A DNA stretch of 60,865 bases from Acidobacteriaceae bacterium (GCA_003170825.1 PMYL01000046.1:1-60865); one strand, 5' to 3'; numbered from the stretch's first letter, positions 18,697-27,327 are shown. Program-made: numbers and translations. Notes: generated by a model from the letters alone, not told the origin.

Positions 18697-19392
18697 CTAC
18701 GGCTCGCAACGCTCGGCCCAGCGCGCCCATATCAGGTAGCGCATAGTTTTCAAGGTTTCGACGGATGTGGCGGCGCTAAAGTTAGCCGCTGATTCCGGCT
18801 CGAGCGGGGGAGCGGCGTGCGTGCGCCACTCCAGCGGCAGGCGGCTGAAGATGAGCCCTGCGCGGGGCAGGTGGCTGGCGCTGGAAACCACTTCAGCCGA
18901 ACGCCAGCCGTGCGCTTTCATGATCCGCTCAGCGTAGCAGGCGTTCTGGATGGTATCCCTGGCCTCGGGTTCCACAAAGATGGCGGACTTCGGAATCCCT
19001 TGCGCATGTGCGGTTTGCGCCATCACGCGGGCCTCCACAAAACGATTGAAGACTGCTCCTCCCGTGAGAATGAGCCGCTGGGCCACGCCACGCTCGTACT
19101 CATGTACCGCCTCGGTGACGCTGGCCAATTGGAGCGGGGTCGGATTGCCGTCGGCGTCGGCTGGGTAGCCCAGCACGATGATGGCGTCAAAGCGGGTGAG
19201 CGAGGTGTTGAAGGTTGGCGCAAGCTGGCGGGCGATGGCCCCCCAGGCGACCAGCGCCCCCGCCAGTCCAACTGCGGCTAACACGCCACGCCTCCACCAG
19301 TTACGCGGGCGGGTGCGGATGGGCCGGTGACGGGATCTGCGAGCTGCAGATGGACGGCGAAGCGGTCGCCGGGGCGGCGGGGTGCGGGTCAA
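18697..19392 (-). CDS. YdcF/SanA-like DUF218 membrane protein
   Basis: A 231-aa protein. An Arg/Pro-rich N-terminus (~30 residues) is followed by one transmembrane helix (about 36-54, GVLAAVGLAGALVAWG) and a DUF218 domain: FDAIIVLGYPADADG, RGVAQRLILTGGAV, EARDTIQNACYAERIMK and VVSSASHLPRAGLIF. ElyC/SanA-type proteins of this fold act in envelope and polysaccharide metabolism, but the precise reaction is unknown. The start is a TTG at 19392 with GGAGGGA 8 nt upstream. It shares the strand with the nitroreductase gene, 83 bp upstream. Confidence 0.85.
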   Translation of the reverse strand: MTRTPPPRRPLRRPSAARRSRHRPIRTRPRNWWRRGVLAAVGLAGALVAWGAIARQLAPTFNTSLTRFDAIIVLGYPADADGNPTPLQLASVTEAVHEYERGVAQRLILTGGAVFNRFVEARVMAQTAHAQGIPKSAIFVEPEARDTIQNACYAERIMKAHGWRSAEVVSSASHLPRAGLIFSRLPLEWRTHAAPPLEPESAANFSAATSVETLKTMRYLIWARWAERCEP

Positions 19393-19475
19393 AGGGAATT
19401 CCCTCCAGCCTTTACTTTAGCGCGGGGGCTGGAGGCATGGTTCAAGAAGCCGTTTGCTCTTGACGTCGATGAAAA

Positions 19476-20099
19476 TCAGCCCAGGTCCGCGGGAGAGCCC
19501 CAGGCGGAGAAGACGAAATCCTTCAATGGTTTGCGCTGGCGGGGAGCGGTCTCCTGAGCGAGCATCTGCTCGTTGCTCAGAGCCGCAGGTTCGCCTTGAT
19601 AGCCGAGGGCGATGACGGCGCCGAGGGCGTAATCCTCTGGAATTGCAAAGGCTTGGCGGGCGGCATCCTGATCGTAGCCGGCCATCTGGTGGGTTGAGAG
19701 GCCAAGCGCGGCGGCCTGAAGAGTGAGATAGGAGCTGGCGGCGCCTAAGTCATAGAGGGCATGGCGGTTGTCTGTGCCGTTGTGGGCGAATTTGGTGCTG
19801 GCTGCGCCCAGAATCAGCACCGGGGCGGAGCCAGCCCAACCCTGGTTGAATCCGATGAGAGCGTCGAATATCTTCTTATAGGTCAGAGAGTTACGGGCGC
19901 CAACGAGGAAGCGCCAGGGCTGCTCGTTGTAGGAGGAGGCGGCCCAGCGGGCGGCTTCAAAGACTTTGGCCAGGTCGGCGGGGGCTACATCGCGGTCAGA
20001 AAACGAACGCGGGCTCCAGCGCTGGTGGACGACGGGCAACACGCCCTCGACGGCTGGGGCCTGCTTCAAGTTGTTGACTTCACTGGCAGATAGGGTCAT
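19476..20099 (-). CDS. Nitroreductase family oxidoreductase
   Basis: A 207-aa FMN-dependent enzyme of the nitroreductase fold. Visible motifs are the N-terminal FMN-phosphate region HQRWSPRSFSDRDV, the AARWAASSYNEQPWRFLV segment, LGAASSYLTLQAAALGL and AIGYQGEP-like ALGYQGEPAALSN. It probably reduces nitro or quinone substrates with NAD(P)H; the substrate is unknown. The frame is open upstream to 20240, but the ATG at 20099 (MTLSASEVNNLKQ) follows AAGGAGCC and gives the normal length. It diverges from the three-gene island starting at 20328. Confidence 0.88.
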   Translation of the reverse strand: MTLSASEVNNLKQAPAVEGVLPVVHQRWSPRSFSDRDVAPADLAKVFEAARWAASSYNEQPWRFLVGARNSLTYKKIFDALIGFNQGWAGSAPVLILGAASTKFAHNGTDNRHALYDLGAASSYLTLQAAALGLSTHQMAGYDQDAARQAFAIPEDYALGAVIALGYQGEPAALSNEQMLAQETAPRQRKPLKDFVFSAWGSPADLG

Positions 20100-20248
20100 G
20101 GGCGTAGGGCTCCTTAAAGGAAGATCGAGGGGGGAATCGGCTGCGCTTGTTTGATTCCGTAAACGGGGCGGAGGATTCCTTCCGGGGCGTGAATGGTGTT
20201 TGGACGGGCAATTTTTGAAGAACATTTTTTCGAAATTCAAGATTCCCT

Positions 20249-20278
20249 TTGACTTGCCGATGTATCAAATGATAGGTT
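20249..20278 (+). promoter_or_regulatory. Candidate promoter of the MqsR-like/MqsA-like/ATPase island
   Basis: TTGACT at 20249-20254 is followed about 18 bp later by TAGGTT (20273-20278), a weak -10. The first TATCAAATGATA palindrome lies inside this spacer, the layout expected for autorepression. Assignment is by eye. Confidence 0.4.
20263..20274 (+). promoter_or_regulatory. Palindromic operator, copy 1 (TATCAAATGATA)
   Basis: TATCA and TGATA are perfect inverted arms around AA. An identical 12-mer recurs 41 bp downstream (20304-20315), about four helical turns, so both copies face the same side of the DNA. The MqsA-like HTH protein encoded in the operon is the likely binder (inference). 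Confidence 0.65.
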
Positions 20279-20303
20279 GCACAATATCGCCGACTTCTGC
20301 TAG

Positions 20304-20315
20304 TATCAAATGATA
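20304..20315 (+). promoter_or_regulatory. Palindromic operator, copy 2 (TATCAAATGATA)
   Basis: Identical to copy 1. It ends 12 bp before the GTG start at 20328 and directly precedes the ribosome binding site GCGAGGGA. It contains an ATG (20310) that is in frame with the first gene but is better explained as part of the operator. Confidence 0.65.
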
Positions 20316-20327
20316 TGGCGAGGGACT

Positions 20328-20675
20328 GTGGGCGATACGAAAGAGAAGCTGGCAGAAATCGCGCGGTTGGGACGGTACGCGAGTTCGCGACGGCAAGACT
20401 TCTCTCCCTCTTCTCCGTGTGTTTGGTGTCCGCACGTGATCGTAGACCCTGAAACCGGATTGCCCTTTTCGGACGCGAGTGCTTGGCAGCTCATTTGCAA
20501 ACATTTGGATGAGTGTCCCGAATCGTTCCAGGAGGTGAGGCTCAGGAAGCCGCCTGGGCAGATCGCTTTCGAGACTGTATTGACGCTGCCGAGCAATGAT
20601 CGTGTCTACATCAAGGTCCATCTTTTCCAAGGGAAGGCGTACGGGAGAAGCTTCCATATATCCACTAAGGAGTAG
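20328..20675 (+). CDS. MqsR-like candidate toxin (first gene of a three-gene island)
   Basis: About 115 aa from the GTG at 20328, which follows GAGGGA at good spacing; an ATG at 20310 would add six residues but sits in the operator. The C-terminus (VYIKVHLFQGKAYGRSFHIS) resembles the last strands of MqsR-type RNase toxins, and the small size and position before an MqsA-like gene agree. The N-terminal half (CVWCPHVIVDPETGLPFSD, then LICKHLDECP) contains four cysteines and is not typical of E. coli MqsR. The toxin assignment is therefore an inference. The next gene starts 3 bp after the stop. AT content is higher than in the flanking genes. Confidence 0.5.
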   Translation: MGDTKEKLAEIARLGRYASSRRQDFSPSSPCVWCPHVIVDPETGLPFSDASAWQLICKHLDECPESFQEVRLRKPPGQIAFETVLTLPSNDRVYIKVHLFQGKAYGRSFHISTKE

Positions 20676-20678
20676 GGG

Positions 20679-21293
20679 ATGTATCAGGACACAAACGTTA
20701 CGCATGATTCGAGGGAGCTTTGCGTCGAGTGTGGTGGTGCAAGGCTCATCGAGCGGATGAGGGAACAGAGTTTCGCTTATGGGCCTCCAAATGACCAAGT
20801 GATTCTCGCCGCCTCGATGCCGGTCTTCACTTGTGAGGATTGCGGATACGAGTATTTCGACGAGAGGGGTGAGGCCGCGCGGCATGAGGCGGTTTGCAGG
20901 CACCTCGGCGTCCAAACCCCTGAGGAGGTTCGTAAGACCCGCGAAGGAACTGGTCTGACCCGAGTGGAGTTCTGTCAGCTAACTGGCTTCGGGTCTGCGT
21001 CTCTTCAGCGTTGGGAGTCTGGCATGGTTGTTCCCAACGCGTCAAGTGACAGACTGATTTTTCTCCTCCGGTACCCCGACAATGTCGAACGTCTAAGGAA
21101 ACGGGCGACCGCTATCGCTCAAGGTTTGCTCCAGTTTCAGTCTGCAAGTGCAGATCCGGTGGCAAGAATTAGCGCGGGGATACCGGAAGTTCATACTCGG
21201 CGTGGGATCAAGAGGTTCGAGCGCTTCGCCGACCGGCCACGTATTGCTTTCCAGGCGGCAAGCTGGAATCTGAGGCGAAGCCAATGTATGTAG
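20679..21293 (+). CDS. MqsA-like zinc-finger/HTH regulator (candidate antitoxin)
   Basis: A 204-aa protein. The N-terminal domain has two CxxC pairs (LCVECGGARL and FTCEDCGYEYFDE) as in MqsA/YgiT-type antitoxins. The central XRE-like helix-turn-helix (CQLTGFGSASLQRWESGMVV) matches the DNA-binding part of MqsA. It is longer than E. coli MqsA (131 aa) by a ~65-residue C-terminal tail rich in Arg and Ala. GGAGTAGGGG precedes the ATG. It probably represses the operon through the TATCAAATGATA palindromes. Its last codons overlap the ATPase start by 10 nt, so the third gene is translationally coupled. Confidence 0.7.
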   Translation: MYQDTNVTHDSRELCVECGGARLIERMREQSFAYGPPNDQVILAASMPVFTCEDCGYEYFDERGEAARHEAVCRHLGVQTPEEVRKTREGTGLTRVEFCQLTGFGSASLQRWESGMVVPNASSDRLIFLLRYPDNVERLRKRATAIAQGLLQFQSASADPVARISAGIPEVHTRRGIKRFERFADRPRIAFQAASWNLRRSQCM

Positions 21294-23122
21294 TTACGTT
21301 TTACTCATTCAAAGGCGGGACGGGGAGATCGATGGCTCTCGTGAACGTCGCCGCGGATTTGCTCGCGCGGGATCGTAAGGTTCTTCTCGTCGACTTCGAT
21401 CTCGAGGCGCCAGGTCTTGACACCTTTCCGATGGAGCTTGACCGCCCCGTAAGCCGCGGTCTGGTCGAAATGATCGCAGATTACTTGGACTCGAATAGCG
21501 AGTCGACGCCAGCGGTCCAGGAATATGTATATGAGGCACGGATTGATGGCGTTAGTAATGGGTCGTTGTGGATAATGCCAGCGGGCAGCCAGGACACCTC
21601 GTACGATTCAAGGTTCAAATGCATCGACTGGCAGGATTTTTATCAGGATCAAGGGGGCTTCCTCTTTTTTGAGGATCTCAAGATTCAGTGGAAGCAAGCC
21701 TTCAACCCGGACTATGTGTTGATAGATTCCCGGACCGGGCATACCGACACAGGTGGTATCTGCACCCGTCAGTTGCCCGACTGCGTCGTGGCTATGTTCT
21801 ATCCGAATGAGCAGAATTTACGGGGTCTTGCTCCAGTAGTCCGGGATATTCGGAATGAAGAAAGCGGTCCTCTTAAGAAGTCAATCGATCTCCATTTCGT
21901 CATGGGAAACGTGCCTGACTTGGACGATGAAGACGCAATTTTATCTGACGCATGTTCTGTTTCTAAGGCTACGTTGCATTACGAGGAGCTCGCCGCCACA
22001 ATTCACCACTTTAACAGTCTAAGCATGCTAACGCAGCGACTATTTCTGGTTGACAGACCGAAGTCAAAAATCGCAGCTGAGTACAGGCAACTTGCGTCTG
22101 CCATAGTTCGCAGGAATCTTGAGGATCGGGATGGGGCGATTTCTTTTTTGAATGAGGTGATCAGTGGCCTTCGCGGTGAAAGCGAAGTAAGCGGTGATCG
22201 TCCATTGGAGGTTACACTTCAATCAATTCGCACCCTCCACTCTCATGATACGGAGGTCCTGCAGGGTCTCGCAAAGTTCCGAAGAATGCAACATCGCACG
22301 GAGGAGGCGTTCGATCTTTTCGAGCAAGTGTTGCAGCTAAGTGAACAAGATCCCGAGAGTCTTGTTGGAAGGGCAGAAATCTTAACCAACGCGAGTCGGA
22401 AAAATGAGGCTCTAAGAGACCTCGTATCCTTTTTCGGGCTCAAGAATGTTTCGCCATTTAGCTTTGAGTTGGCCACTCGGCTCTTGTTGACAATTGACAA
22501 GGGTCAAGTTCCCGTCATGTTGGGGTCGCCAGCAATCCCGTCTCTTCCGGTGGATACCGTTTTGGGTATAGTACGCGATCTCCAAAGCACTTATGAGACC
22601 TGCAGCTATGGCGTTTCGCTCCTACGGGATTGGTGTGTCTCAAACAGTGCCTCCGATAGGGGCGGTGAGATATCACTTGACCTGTCTATTTGTTTAATAG
22701 GTGCGGGACGTTTCAAGGAAGCGCAGGACGAGATTGATCAACACGGAATGTTTGGCGAATTGGACCTGGCTAATCCTTTTAACTACGCAATGGCGGACTG
22801 GGGATCGTCCGGAAAGGCTTCGCAAGCACTCTTTGAGAGGGTTATCCCGAAGATAGAGGAATCAGTGGGTGATACGGACGTAAACCACCTGCAATGCTTC
22901 TCTCTGGCCTACTGGGCGATCGGCAATACTTCTCGCGCTCTGCAACTTCGTGATGAGGCGATTACTCGGTTTGCTAGCGCACCAAGAACGATATTTAGTG
23001 CCTGGAGCTACTTGTACCGTTCTCCAAAGGACTTTAGGTTGGATCTTGATGCGATGGGCGCCATGTACAGCACAAACGAGGGCAGGCCTGCCTTCATTCG
23101 TGAAACGCCTGATCTTCTCTAG
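21284..23122 (+). CDS. KGGTGR-motif ParA/MinD-like P-loop ATPase with C-terminal helical-repeat region
   Basis: A 612-aa protein. The N-terminal ~250 residues form a MinD/ParA-like SIMIBI domain. The Walker A reads FKGGTGRSMALVN, with the usual P-loop lysine replaced by arginine (KGGVGR-type variant). Then come LLVDFDLEAPGLDTFP and DYVLIDSRTGHTDTGG, where family switch residues sit. Residues about 300-600 are alpha-helical and repeat-like (EEAFDLFEQVLQLSEQDPES, TSRALQLRDEAITRF), suggesting TPR/SEL1-like interaction repeats. Such KGGVGR ATPases occur in bacterial conflict and signalling loci, but partners vary. It overlaps the MqsA-like gene by 10 nt. No membrane segment is seen. Confidence 0.75.
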   Translation: MYVVTFYSFKGGTGRSMALVNVAADLLARDRKVLLVDFDLEAPGLDTFPMELDRPVSRGLVEMIADYLDSNSESTPAVQEYVYEARIDGVSNGSLWIMPAGSQDTSYDSRFKCIDWQDFYQDQGGFLFFEDLKIQWKQAFNPDYVLIDSRTGHTDTGGICTRQLPDCVVAMFYPNEQNLRGLAPVVRDIRNEESGPLKKSIDLHFVMGNVPDLDDEDAILSDACSVSKATLHYEELAATIHHFNSLSMLTQRLFLVDRPKSKIAAEYRQLASAIVRRNLEDRDGAISFLNEVISGLRGESEVSGDRPLEVTLQSIRTLHSHDTEVLQGLAKFRRMQHRTEEAFDLFEQVLQLSEQDPESLVGRAEILTNASRKNEALRDLVSFFGLKNVSPFSFELATRLLLTIDKGQVPVMLGSPAIPSLPVDTVLGIVRDLQSTYETCSYGVSLLRDWCVSNSASDRGGEISLDLSICLIGAGRFKEAQDEIDQHGMFGELDLANPFNYAMADWGSSGKASQALFERVIPKIEESVGDTDVNHLQCFSLAYWAIGNTSRALQLRDEAITRFASAPRTIFSAWSYLYRSPKDFRLDLDAMGAMYSTNEGRPAFIRETPDLL

Positions 23123-23602
23123 TCCCTTCGATGTTGTAGGATGCGAAAAAGCACTGCGATGCGCGGGAATTTGGCAGAGGGTGACAGGGATTGGGATGGT
23201 GCCGGGGTTGAACCCCGGCCGCCTATCCGCACCCTCCGAGGCCCGCTACCGCGCCGCAGCTCGCATCGTCCCATTGCTCCTGATCCCTGACCCCTGACCT
23301 CTGACTCTGACCTCTACGCCCAAAGGCTGACAAAAGAGCCCTCATTTCAGGCCAAAAACGGCCCAAAATCGCGCAAAAACGCACCATTTTGCATCAGTTT
23401 TCAACAAAAGGTCCGCCCCGGCGCGGGCGTTTCGCGAAAATATCTCCGCCCATACCCCGACGTTCTTTCACGGCCAACCGCGCCCCTCCAATCCGTCGCC
23501 CTGGAGGTAGACAAAACGGCCCGTTCTGTAGGCTTATAACACTACACAGTTTCTGTGAAAGCCTAAATCCCGCATTCCATTCCCTGTCCACTATCCACTG
23601 CT
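23123..23602. other. 480-bp intergenic region with hairpin and heptad repeats
   Basis: No convincing gene. It contains a GC hairpin GCCGGGGTT-G-AACCCCGGC near 23201-23219 and a heptad array at 23280-23313. Next comes an A-rich stretch with GCAAAA and CCAAAA motifs, and finally a degenerate ACAGTGG-like array on the minus strand just past the asnS stop. Confidence 0.5.
23280..23313 (+). repeat. Short heptad tandem array (CTGACCY)
   Basis: Units CTGATCC, CTGACCC, CTGACCT, CTGACT (one base short) and CTGACCT follow each other. The unit length of seven is the same as in the ACAGTGR array at 25883. Confidence 0.7.
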
Positions 23603-25012
23603 TCACGGGTAGATGCGATGCAGCGTCCGCGCGAAGGGGATGGTCTCCCTTACGTGGTCGAGGCCGCAGATCCAGGCTACGGCGCGCTCGATGCCCATGC
23701 CGAAACCGCTGTGGGGGACGCTGCCGTAGCGGCGCAGGTCGAGATACCACTCGAAGGCTTCTTTGGGCAGGTTGTGGTGCTCGATGCGGGCGTTGAGCAA
23801 CTCGTAGCTGGAGACGCGCTGCGAGCCTCCGATGATTTCGCCGTAGCCTTCGGGGGCCAGGACATCGACGCAGAGGGCATAGCGGGCGTCGGCAGGATCG
23901 GGCTCCATGTAAAAGGCTTTCACGTCGGCGGGGTAGCGGTGGACCATGACGGGGCGGTCGAACTGGCTGCTGAGCCAGGTTTCGTCGGGGGAGCCGAAGT
24001 CGTTGCCGTAGGTGAAGGGGGCTTCAAGGTGGCCGTCCTTGTGGGCCTGGTTGAGCATCTCGCAGGCTTCGTCGTAGCGCAGGCGCGGGAAGGGCGGGCA
24101 GATGGCTTCTAACTTGGCGGGGTCGCGGCCGATCACCTGTAACTCCGAAGCACGGTTCTTGAGGACGCTCTGGACTATGTGGGAGAGGAAGTTCTCCGCC
24201 AGTTCCAGCAGGCCGTCGAGGTCCATGAAGGCGACCTCCGGCTCGATCATCCAGAACTCGGTGAGGTGACGGCGGGTTTTGGATTTTTCCGCGCGGAAGG
24301 TGGGGCCGAAGCTGTAGACCTTGCCCAGGGCCAGGGCGGTGGCCTCGACGTAGAGCTGGCCGGATTGGGTGAGGAAGGCGGGGTCGCCGAAATAGTCGAC
24401 GGGGAAGAGGGTGGAGGTGCCCTCACACGCCGCGGGGGTGAGGATGGGCGGGTCGGTCCGTATGAAGCCGTTGGAGTCAAAATATTCCGCCGCCGCGCGC
24501 ATGATTTCAGCCCTGATGCGGAGGATGGCGGACTGGCGCGGGGAGCGGACCCAGAGATGGCGGTGCTCCATCAGGAAGTCGACGCCGTGCTCCTTGAGGG
24601 TGATGGGGTAGGGGTCGGACTCGGGGACGCGCTGGACGACCTGGAGGTCTTCAATGTCCAACTCGAAGCCGCCGTGGGCGCGCTTGTCGGCGCGGACCTT
24701 ACCCGTGACGATCACCGAAGATTCTTGAGTCAGGCCCTTGAGAGCTTCGAAGACGACAGATGAGACGCTTTTGACATGCGCTACGCCCTGAATTGTGCCG
24801 GTGCCGTCGCGAAAGATCGGAAACAGCAACTTCCCGCTCTCGCGGAGGTTGTAGAGCCAGCCGCGCAGGGTGACGGATTGGCCTTCATGCCGGGCGAGGG
24901 TGGCAATGGTGGCCACCTGCGGTGGGGCAGACGCAGCTTGCGCGGGCACCTGCGGTGCGGCAGACGCCGCTTGCGCGGCAGGGGTGGTTGGGGTAGGGAG
25001 ATCTGTGGACAT
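23603..25012 (-). CDS. asnS: Asparaginyl-tRNA synthetase
   Basis: A 469-aa class IIb aminoacyl-tRNA synthetase that charges tRNA-Asn. The OB-fold anticodon-binding domain ([19 protein letters not shown]) is followed by motif 2 ([20 protein letters not shown]) and motif 3 ([18 protein letters not shown]), ending in RTLHRIYP. The first ~35 residues are an Ala/Pro/Gln tail with a near-tandem duplication ([11 protein letters not shown] then AASAPPQV), which is not part of the core enzyme. It stands alone. Just beyond the stop is a degenerate copy of the ACAGTGG heptamer array. Confidence 0.97.
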   Translation of the reverse strand: MSTDLPTPTTPAAQAASAAPQVPAQAASAPPQVATIATLARHEGQSVTLRGWLYNLRESGKLLFPIFRDGTGTIQGVAHVKSVSSVVFEALKGLTQESSVIVTGKVRADKRAHGGFELDIEDLQVVQRVPESDPYPITLKEHGVDFLMEHRHLWVRSPRQSAILRIRAEIMRAAAEYFDSNGFIRTDPPILTPAACEGTSTLFPVDYFGDPAFLTQSGQLYVEATALALGKVYSFGPTFRAEKSKTRRHLTEFWMIEPEVAFMDLDGLLELAENFLSHIVQSVLKNRASELQVIGRDPAKLEAICPPFPRLRYDEACEMLNQAHKDGHLEAPFTYGNDFGSPDETWLSSQFDRPVMVHRYPADVKAFYMEPDPADARYALCVDVLAPEGYGEIIGGSQRVSSYELLNARIEHHNLPKEAFEWYLDLRRYGSVPHSGFGMGIERAVAWICGLDHVRETIPFARTLHRIYP

Positions 25013-25253
25013 GGGGTTCCTTGGTGGCCGGTGGGATGATGGCGCGGCCGGACTACATAGGATAACGCGGGGGCTAGGATAACGCGGGGTTGGCGGGCAG
25101 GGGGCGGTGCGGGCGGTATTGACGGGATGGATATTCTTTTCGTCCTGGTGAATACAATGCTGGCGGCGGGGCAGGTTGATTTAGTGGGACAGAAATATTT
25201 TTTGATCTGGACAAAGTTTTTTCCGGAAAGCATTCTATGTGCAGGAGGGGCCG

Positions 25254-25889
25254 ATGGGCAAGCTGGCGGCGGTGAAGAGCGAAGAGACGCAGAAGACCCA
25301 GGTGGATCCGGAGACCGCGGAGCGAGTGATTGAGGAGAAGCGGATTGGGGAACGGATCAAGCGGCTGCGGCTCAAAAAATCGATGGGTCTGGTGGAGCTG
25401 GGCAAGCATTCGGGGCTCTCGGCGAGTTTTCTGTCGCAACTGGAGACGGGGCGGGTGGTGCCGACGCTGAGGAACCTGGCGCGGATTGCGTTGGTGTTTT
25501 CGAAGGACCTTTCGTACTTCTTTGACACGGATCCGAGCGCGCGGTTCCGGATTCACCGGCGCAAGGACCGGGTGAGGCTGCCGCAGACCGGGGTGGAACC
25601 GCCGGCAACCTTCATCGAAAGCCTGGGGTACATGGCGCCGGACCGGGAGATGGACCCTTACTTTGCGGAGTTTCAGCCGCTCGCAAAGGAGATGGAGCCG
25701 AAGGCGCACATGCACGCAGGGTACGAGTTTCTTTATGTGCTGGAGGGGGAGCTTGGAATTCGCCACGGCGACCAGGCGTGCACGCTGGAGGCGGGCGACG
25801 CGGTGTATTTCGACTCGAGCACGCCGCACTCCTACCAGTGCGCGGGGAAGAAGGCGGCGGGGGCGATCATAGTGACTAGGAAACAGTGA
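25254..25889 (+). CDS. XRE-family HTH regulator with C-terminal cupin domain
   Basis: A 211-aa regulator. The N-terminal helix-turn-helix (IKRLRLKKSMGLVELGKHSG, then LSASFLSQLETGRVVP) is followed by a cupin_2 domain at about residues 130-205 with a metal-site-like set (KAHMHAGYEFLYVLEGELGI, LEAGDAVYFDSSTPHSYQ). Proteins of this build sense a small ligand or metal through the cupin. The ATG at 25254 is chosen over the GTG at 25239 because AGGAGGGG lies just before it. The last codon and the stop lie in the first unit of a heptamer repeat array. Confidence 0.88.
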   Translation: MGKLAAVKSEETQKTQVDPETAERVIEEKRIGERIKRLRLKKSMGLVELGKHSGLSASFLSQLETGRVVPTLRNLARIALVFSKDLSYFFDTDPSARFRIHRRKDRVRLPQTGVEPPATFIESLGYMAPDREMDPYFAEFQPLAKEMEPKAHMHAGYEFLYVLEGELGIRHGDQACTLEAGDAVYFDSSTPHSYQCAGKKAAGAIIVTRKQ

Positions 25890-25931
25890 ACAGTGGACAG
25901 TGGACAGTGGACAGTGAACAGTGGTCAGTGG
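25883..25931 (+). repeat. Heptamer tandem array (ACAGTGR)n
   Basis: Seven consecutive 7-bp units (ACAGTGA, ACAGTGG three times, ACAGTGA, ACAGTGG, TCAGTGG). The first unit overlaps the final codon and TGA stop of the XRE-cupin gene. A degenerate relative on the opposite strand follows the asnS stop. Confidence 0.85.
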
Positions 25932-26658
25932 AAGTTGAAAATGATGCCCTGCAAGTCTACAAATTTGTTGACCTGCAAGGCCCCAAACAGCAGGTTTGAA
26001 GAGCAATATGCGAAAAAGTCACGCTCCAGGTCGTCATAAAAACGCAAAAGGTCCGGCTGGAACCCTCCATAACAACGTAAAAGTACTCAAAATTAGTCGT
26101 TTTTGACGTGTTTTTGCGCCCTTTTTGCGCGCATTTCCGGCCCAATCTGTACATAATTTGTGTACAGATTGCCGTTCTGTCCAGGGCTCCGGTTCCCGGG
26201 CGGGATGCTCCGGAGCGTCATCGAATCGGTCCATGGAGGGACGTTTCGGGGGATCTATACGGCAGTGCGTAAATTCCCCCACGCTTTCACTGACGATATG
26301 CCGACTTCAGGGGACTAATCCTTAGATGAAAGCTGTAAACAATAGATTTAAATGCGAAGCTGCACACCGGCCAACCGGGATCACGCCGTTTGCTGTGTAG
26401 ATAGCCAGTTTCGTTTAGGTCCAGCCCCAGCAGCGCGTTACAAAGCCTGCCTGGTGGTCTCACTCAATGGGAAAGCAAACGGACAAGTCCGATCTACCGG
26501 GATATAAGTTCGATTTTGATCATCCTTTGGGAGGCTTGCGGCTTGATGATCCCAATTGTGAAGAGCCCAACGGTTCGGTAGCATCTGTCGAAAATAACAG
26601 TACAAGCCGACATGCAAATGTCTCAGAGTCCATGCTCTTGCTTCCATCGAGGAAAACA
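25932..26658. other. 727-bp region upstream of the PIG-L operon
   Basis: No supported gene. The frame that continues upstream of the deacetylase (from 26467) reads as non-protein-like sequence and lacks a ribosome binding site. The region is AT-richer than its surroundings and has poly-T/A blocks around 26090-26125 and a perfect 27-bp inverted repeat at 26144. It probably holds the promoter of the downstream three-gene operon. Confidence 0.5.
26144..26170 (+). promoter_or_regulatory. Perfect 27-bp inverted repeat
   Basis: Arms AATCTGTACA and TGTACAGATT pair perfectly across TAATTTG. It is isolated, about 255 bp after the XRE-cupin gene and 515 bp before the deacetylase start. It may be an operator or a terminator-like hairpin; no T-run follows on either strand. 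Confidence 0.5.
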
Positions 26659-27327
26659 ATGACCCCTGTCCCACTTGAAGCGGTGAGGTCGGAAACTCGG
26701 CCCCGGGCCGCCGTTGTCGTCGCTCACCCGGACGACGAGACACTCTGGTGCGGCGGCTACATACTGGCCCATCCGGAGTTTCTTTGGCGTGTCGTCACCT
26801 TATGCAGAGCACTGGATCCGGACCGAGCGCCAAAATTCCGCCAAGTCTTGCAGCAATTGGGGGCGGAGGGTGAGATGGCGGATATGGATGATGGACCCGA
26901 TCAGGTACCGCTACCGATCGTGCAGGTTGAGGAAACCATCGTACGAGTATTGTCTGGGGGCAGCTACAGACTGATTTTGACCCACGGCCCGATGGGCGAG
27001 TACACACGTCACCGCCGGCATGAGGAGTGCTGCCAAAGCGTGGTTGAACTTTGGCGTTCGGGCGTTATCGACACCGGGCGATTATGGATGTTCGCCTACG
27101 AAGATGGCGGGCGGGCGTACTTGCCTCGGGTTCGCGACGATGCAGATCGACGGGATATGTTGACAGACGATATCTGGCTCGAAAAGCGCAGATTGATTAC
27201 AGATTTTTACGGGTATGGGCACGACAGTTGGGAAGCGCAGAGCACACCAAGAGAAGAAGGTTTCTGGTGTTTTGATTCAGTACAAGCAGCGGTAAAACGC
27301 ACAGCATTCTGGGAGCAACAATCGTGA
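26659..27327 (+). CDS. PIG-L (LmbE-like) deacetylase
   Basis: A 222-aa zinc-dependent N-deacetylase of the LmbE/PIG-L family. The metal/catalytic motif is AHPDDETLWCGG, and the second metal-binding set is in THGPMGEYTRHRRHEECC. Substrates in this family are N-acetylglucosamine conjugates; the one here is unknown. The ATG at 26659 follows GAGGAAAAC; a 64-residue upstream extension from 26467 is possible but unlike protein. Its TGA overlaps the GTG start of the GT4 gene (GTGA), so the two are translationally coupled. Confidence 0.85.
   Translation: MTPVPLEAVRSETRPRAAVVVAHPDDETLWCGGYILAHPEFLWRVVTLCRALDPDRAPKFRQVLQQLGAEGEMADMDDGPDQVPLPIVQVEETIVRVLSGGSYRLILTHGPMGEYTRHRRHEECCQSVVELWRSGVIDTGRLWMFAYEDGGRAYLPRVRDDADRRDMLTDDIWLEKRRLITDFYGYGHDSWEAQSTPREEGFWCFDSVQAAVKRTAFWEQQS

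Noticed and set aside
26467..26658. N-terminal extension of the PIG-L deacetylase
   Set aside because: Low-complexity residues, no Shine-Dalgarno at 26467; a good one precedes 26659.
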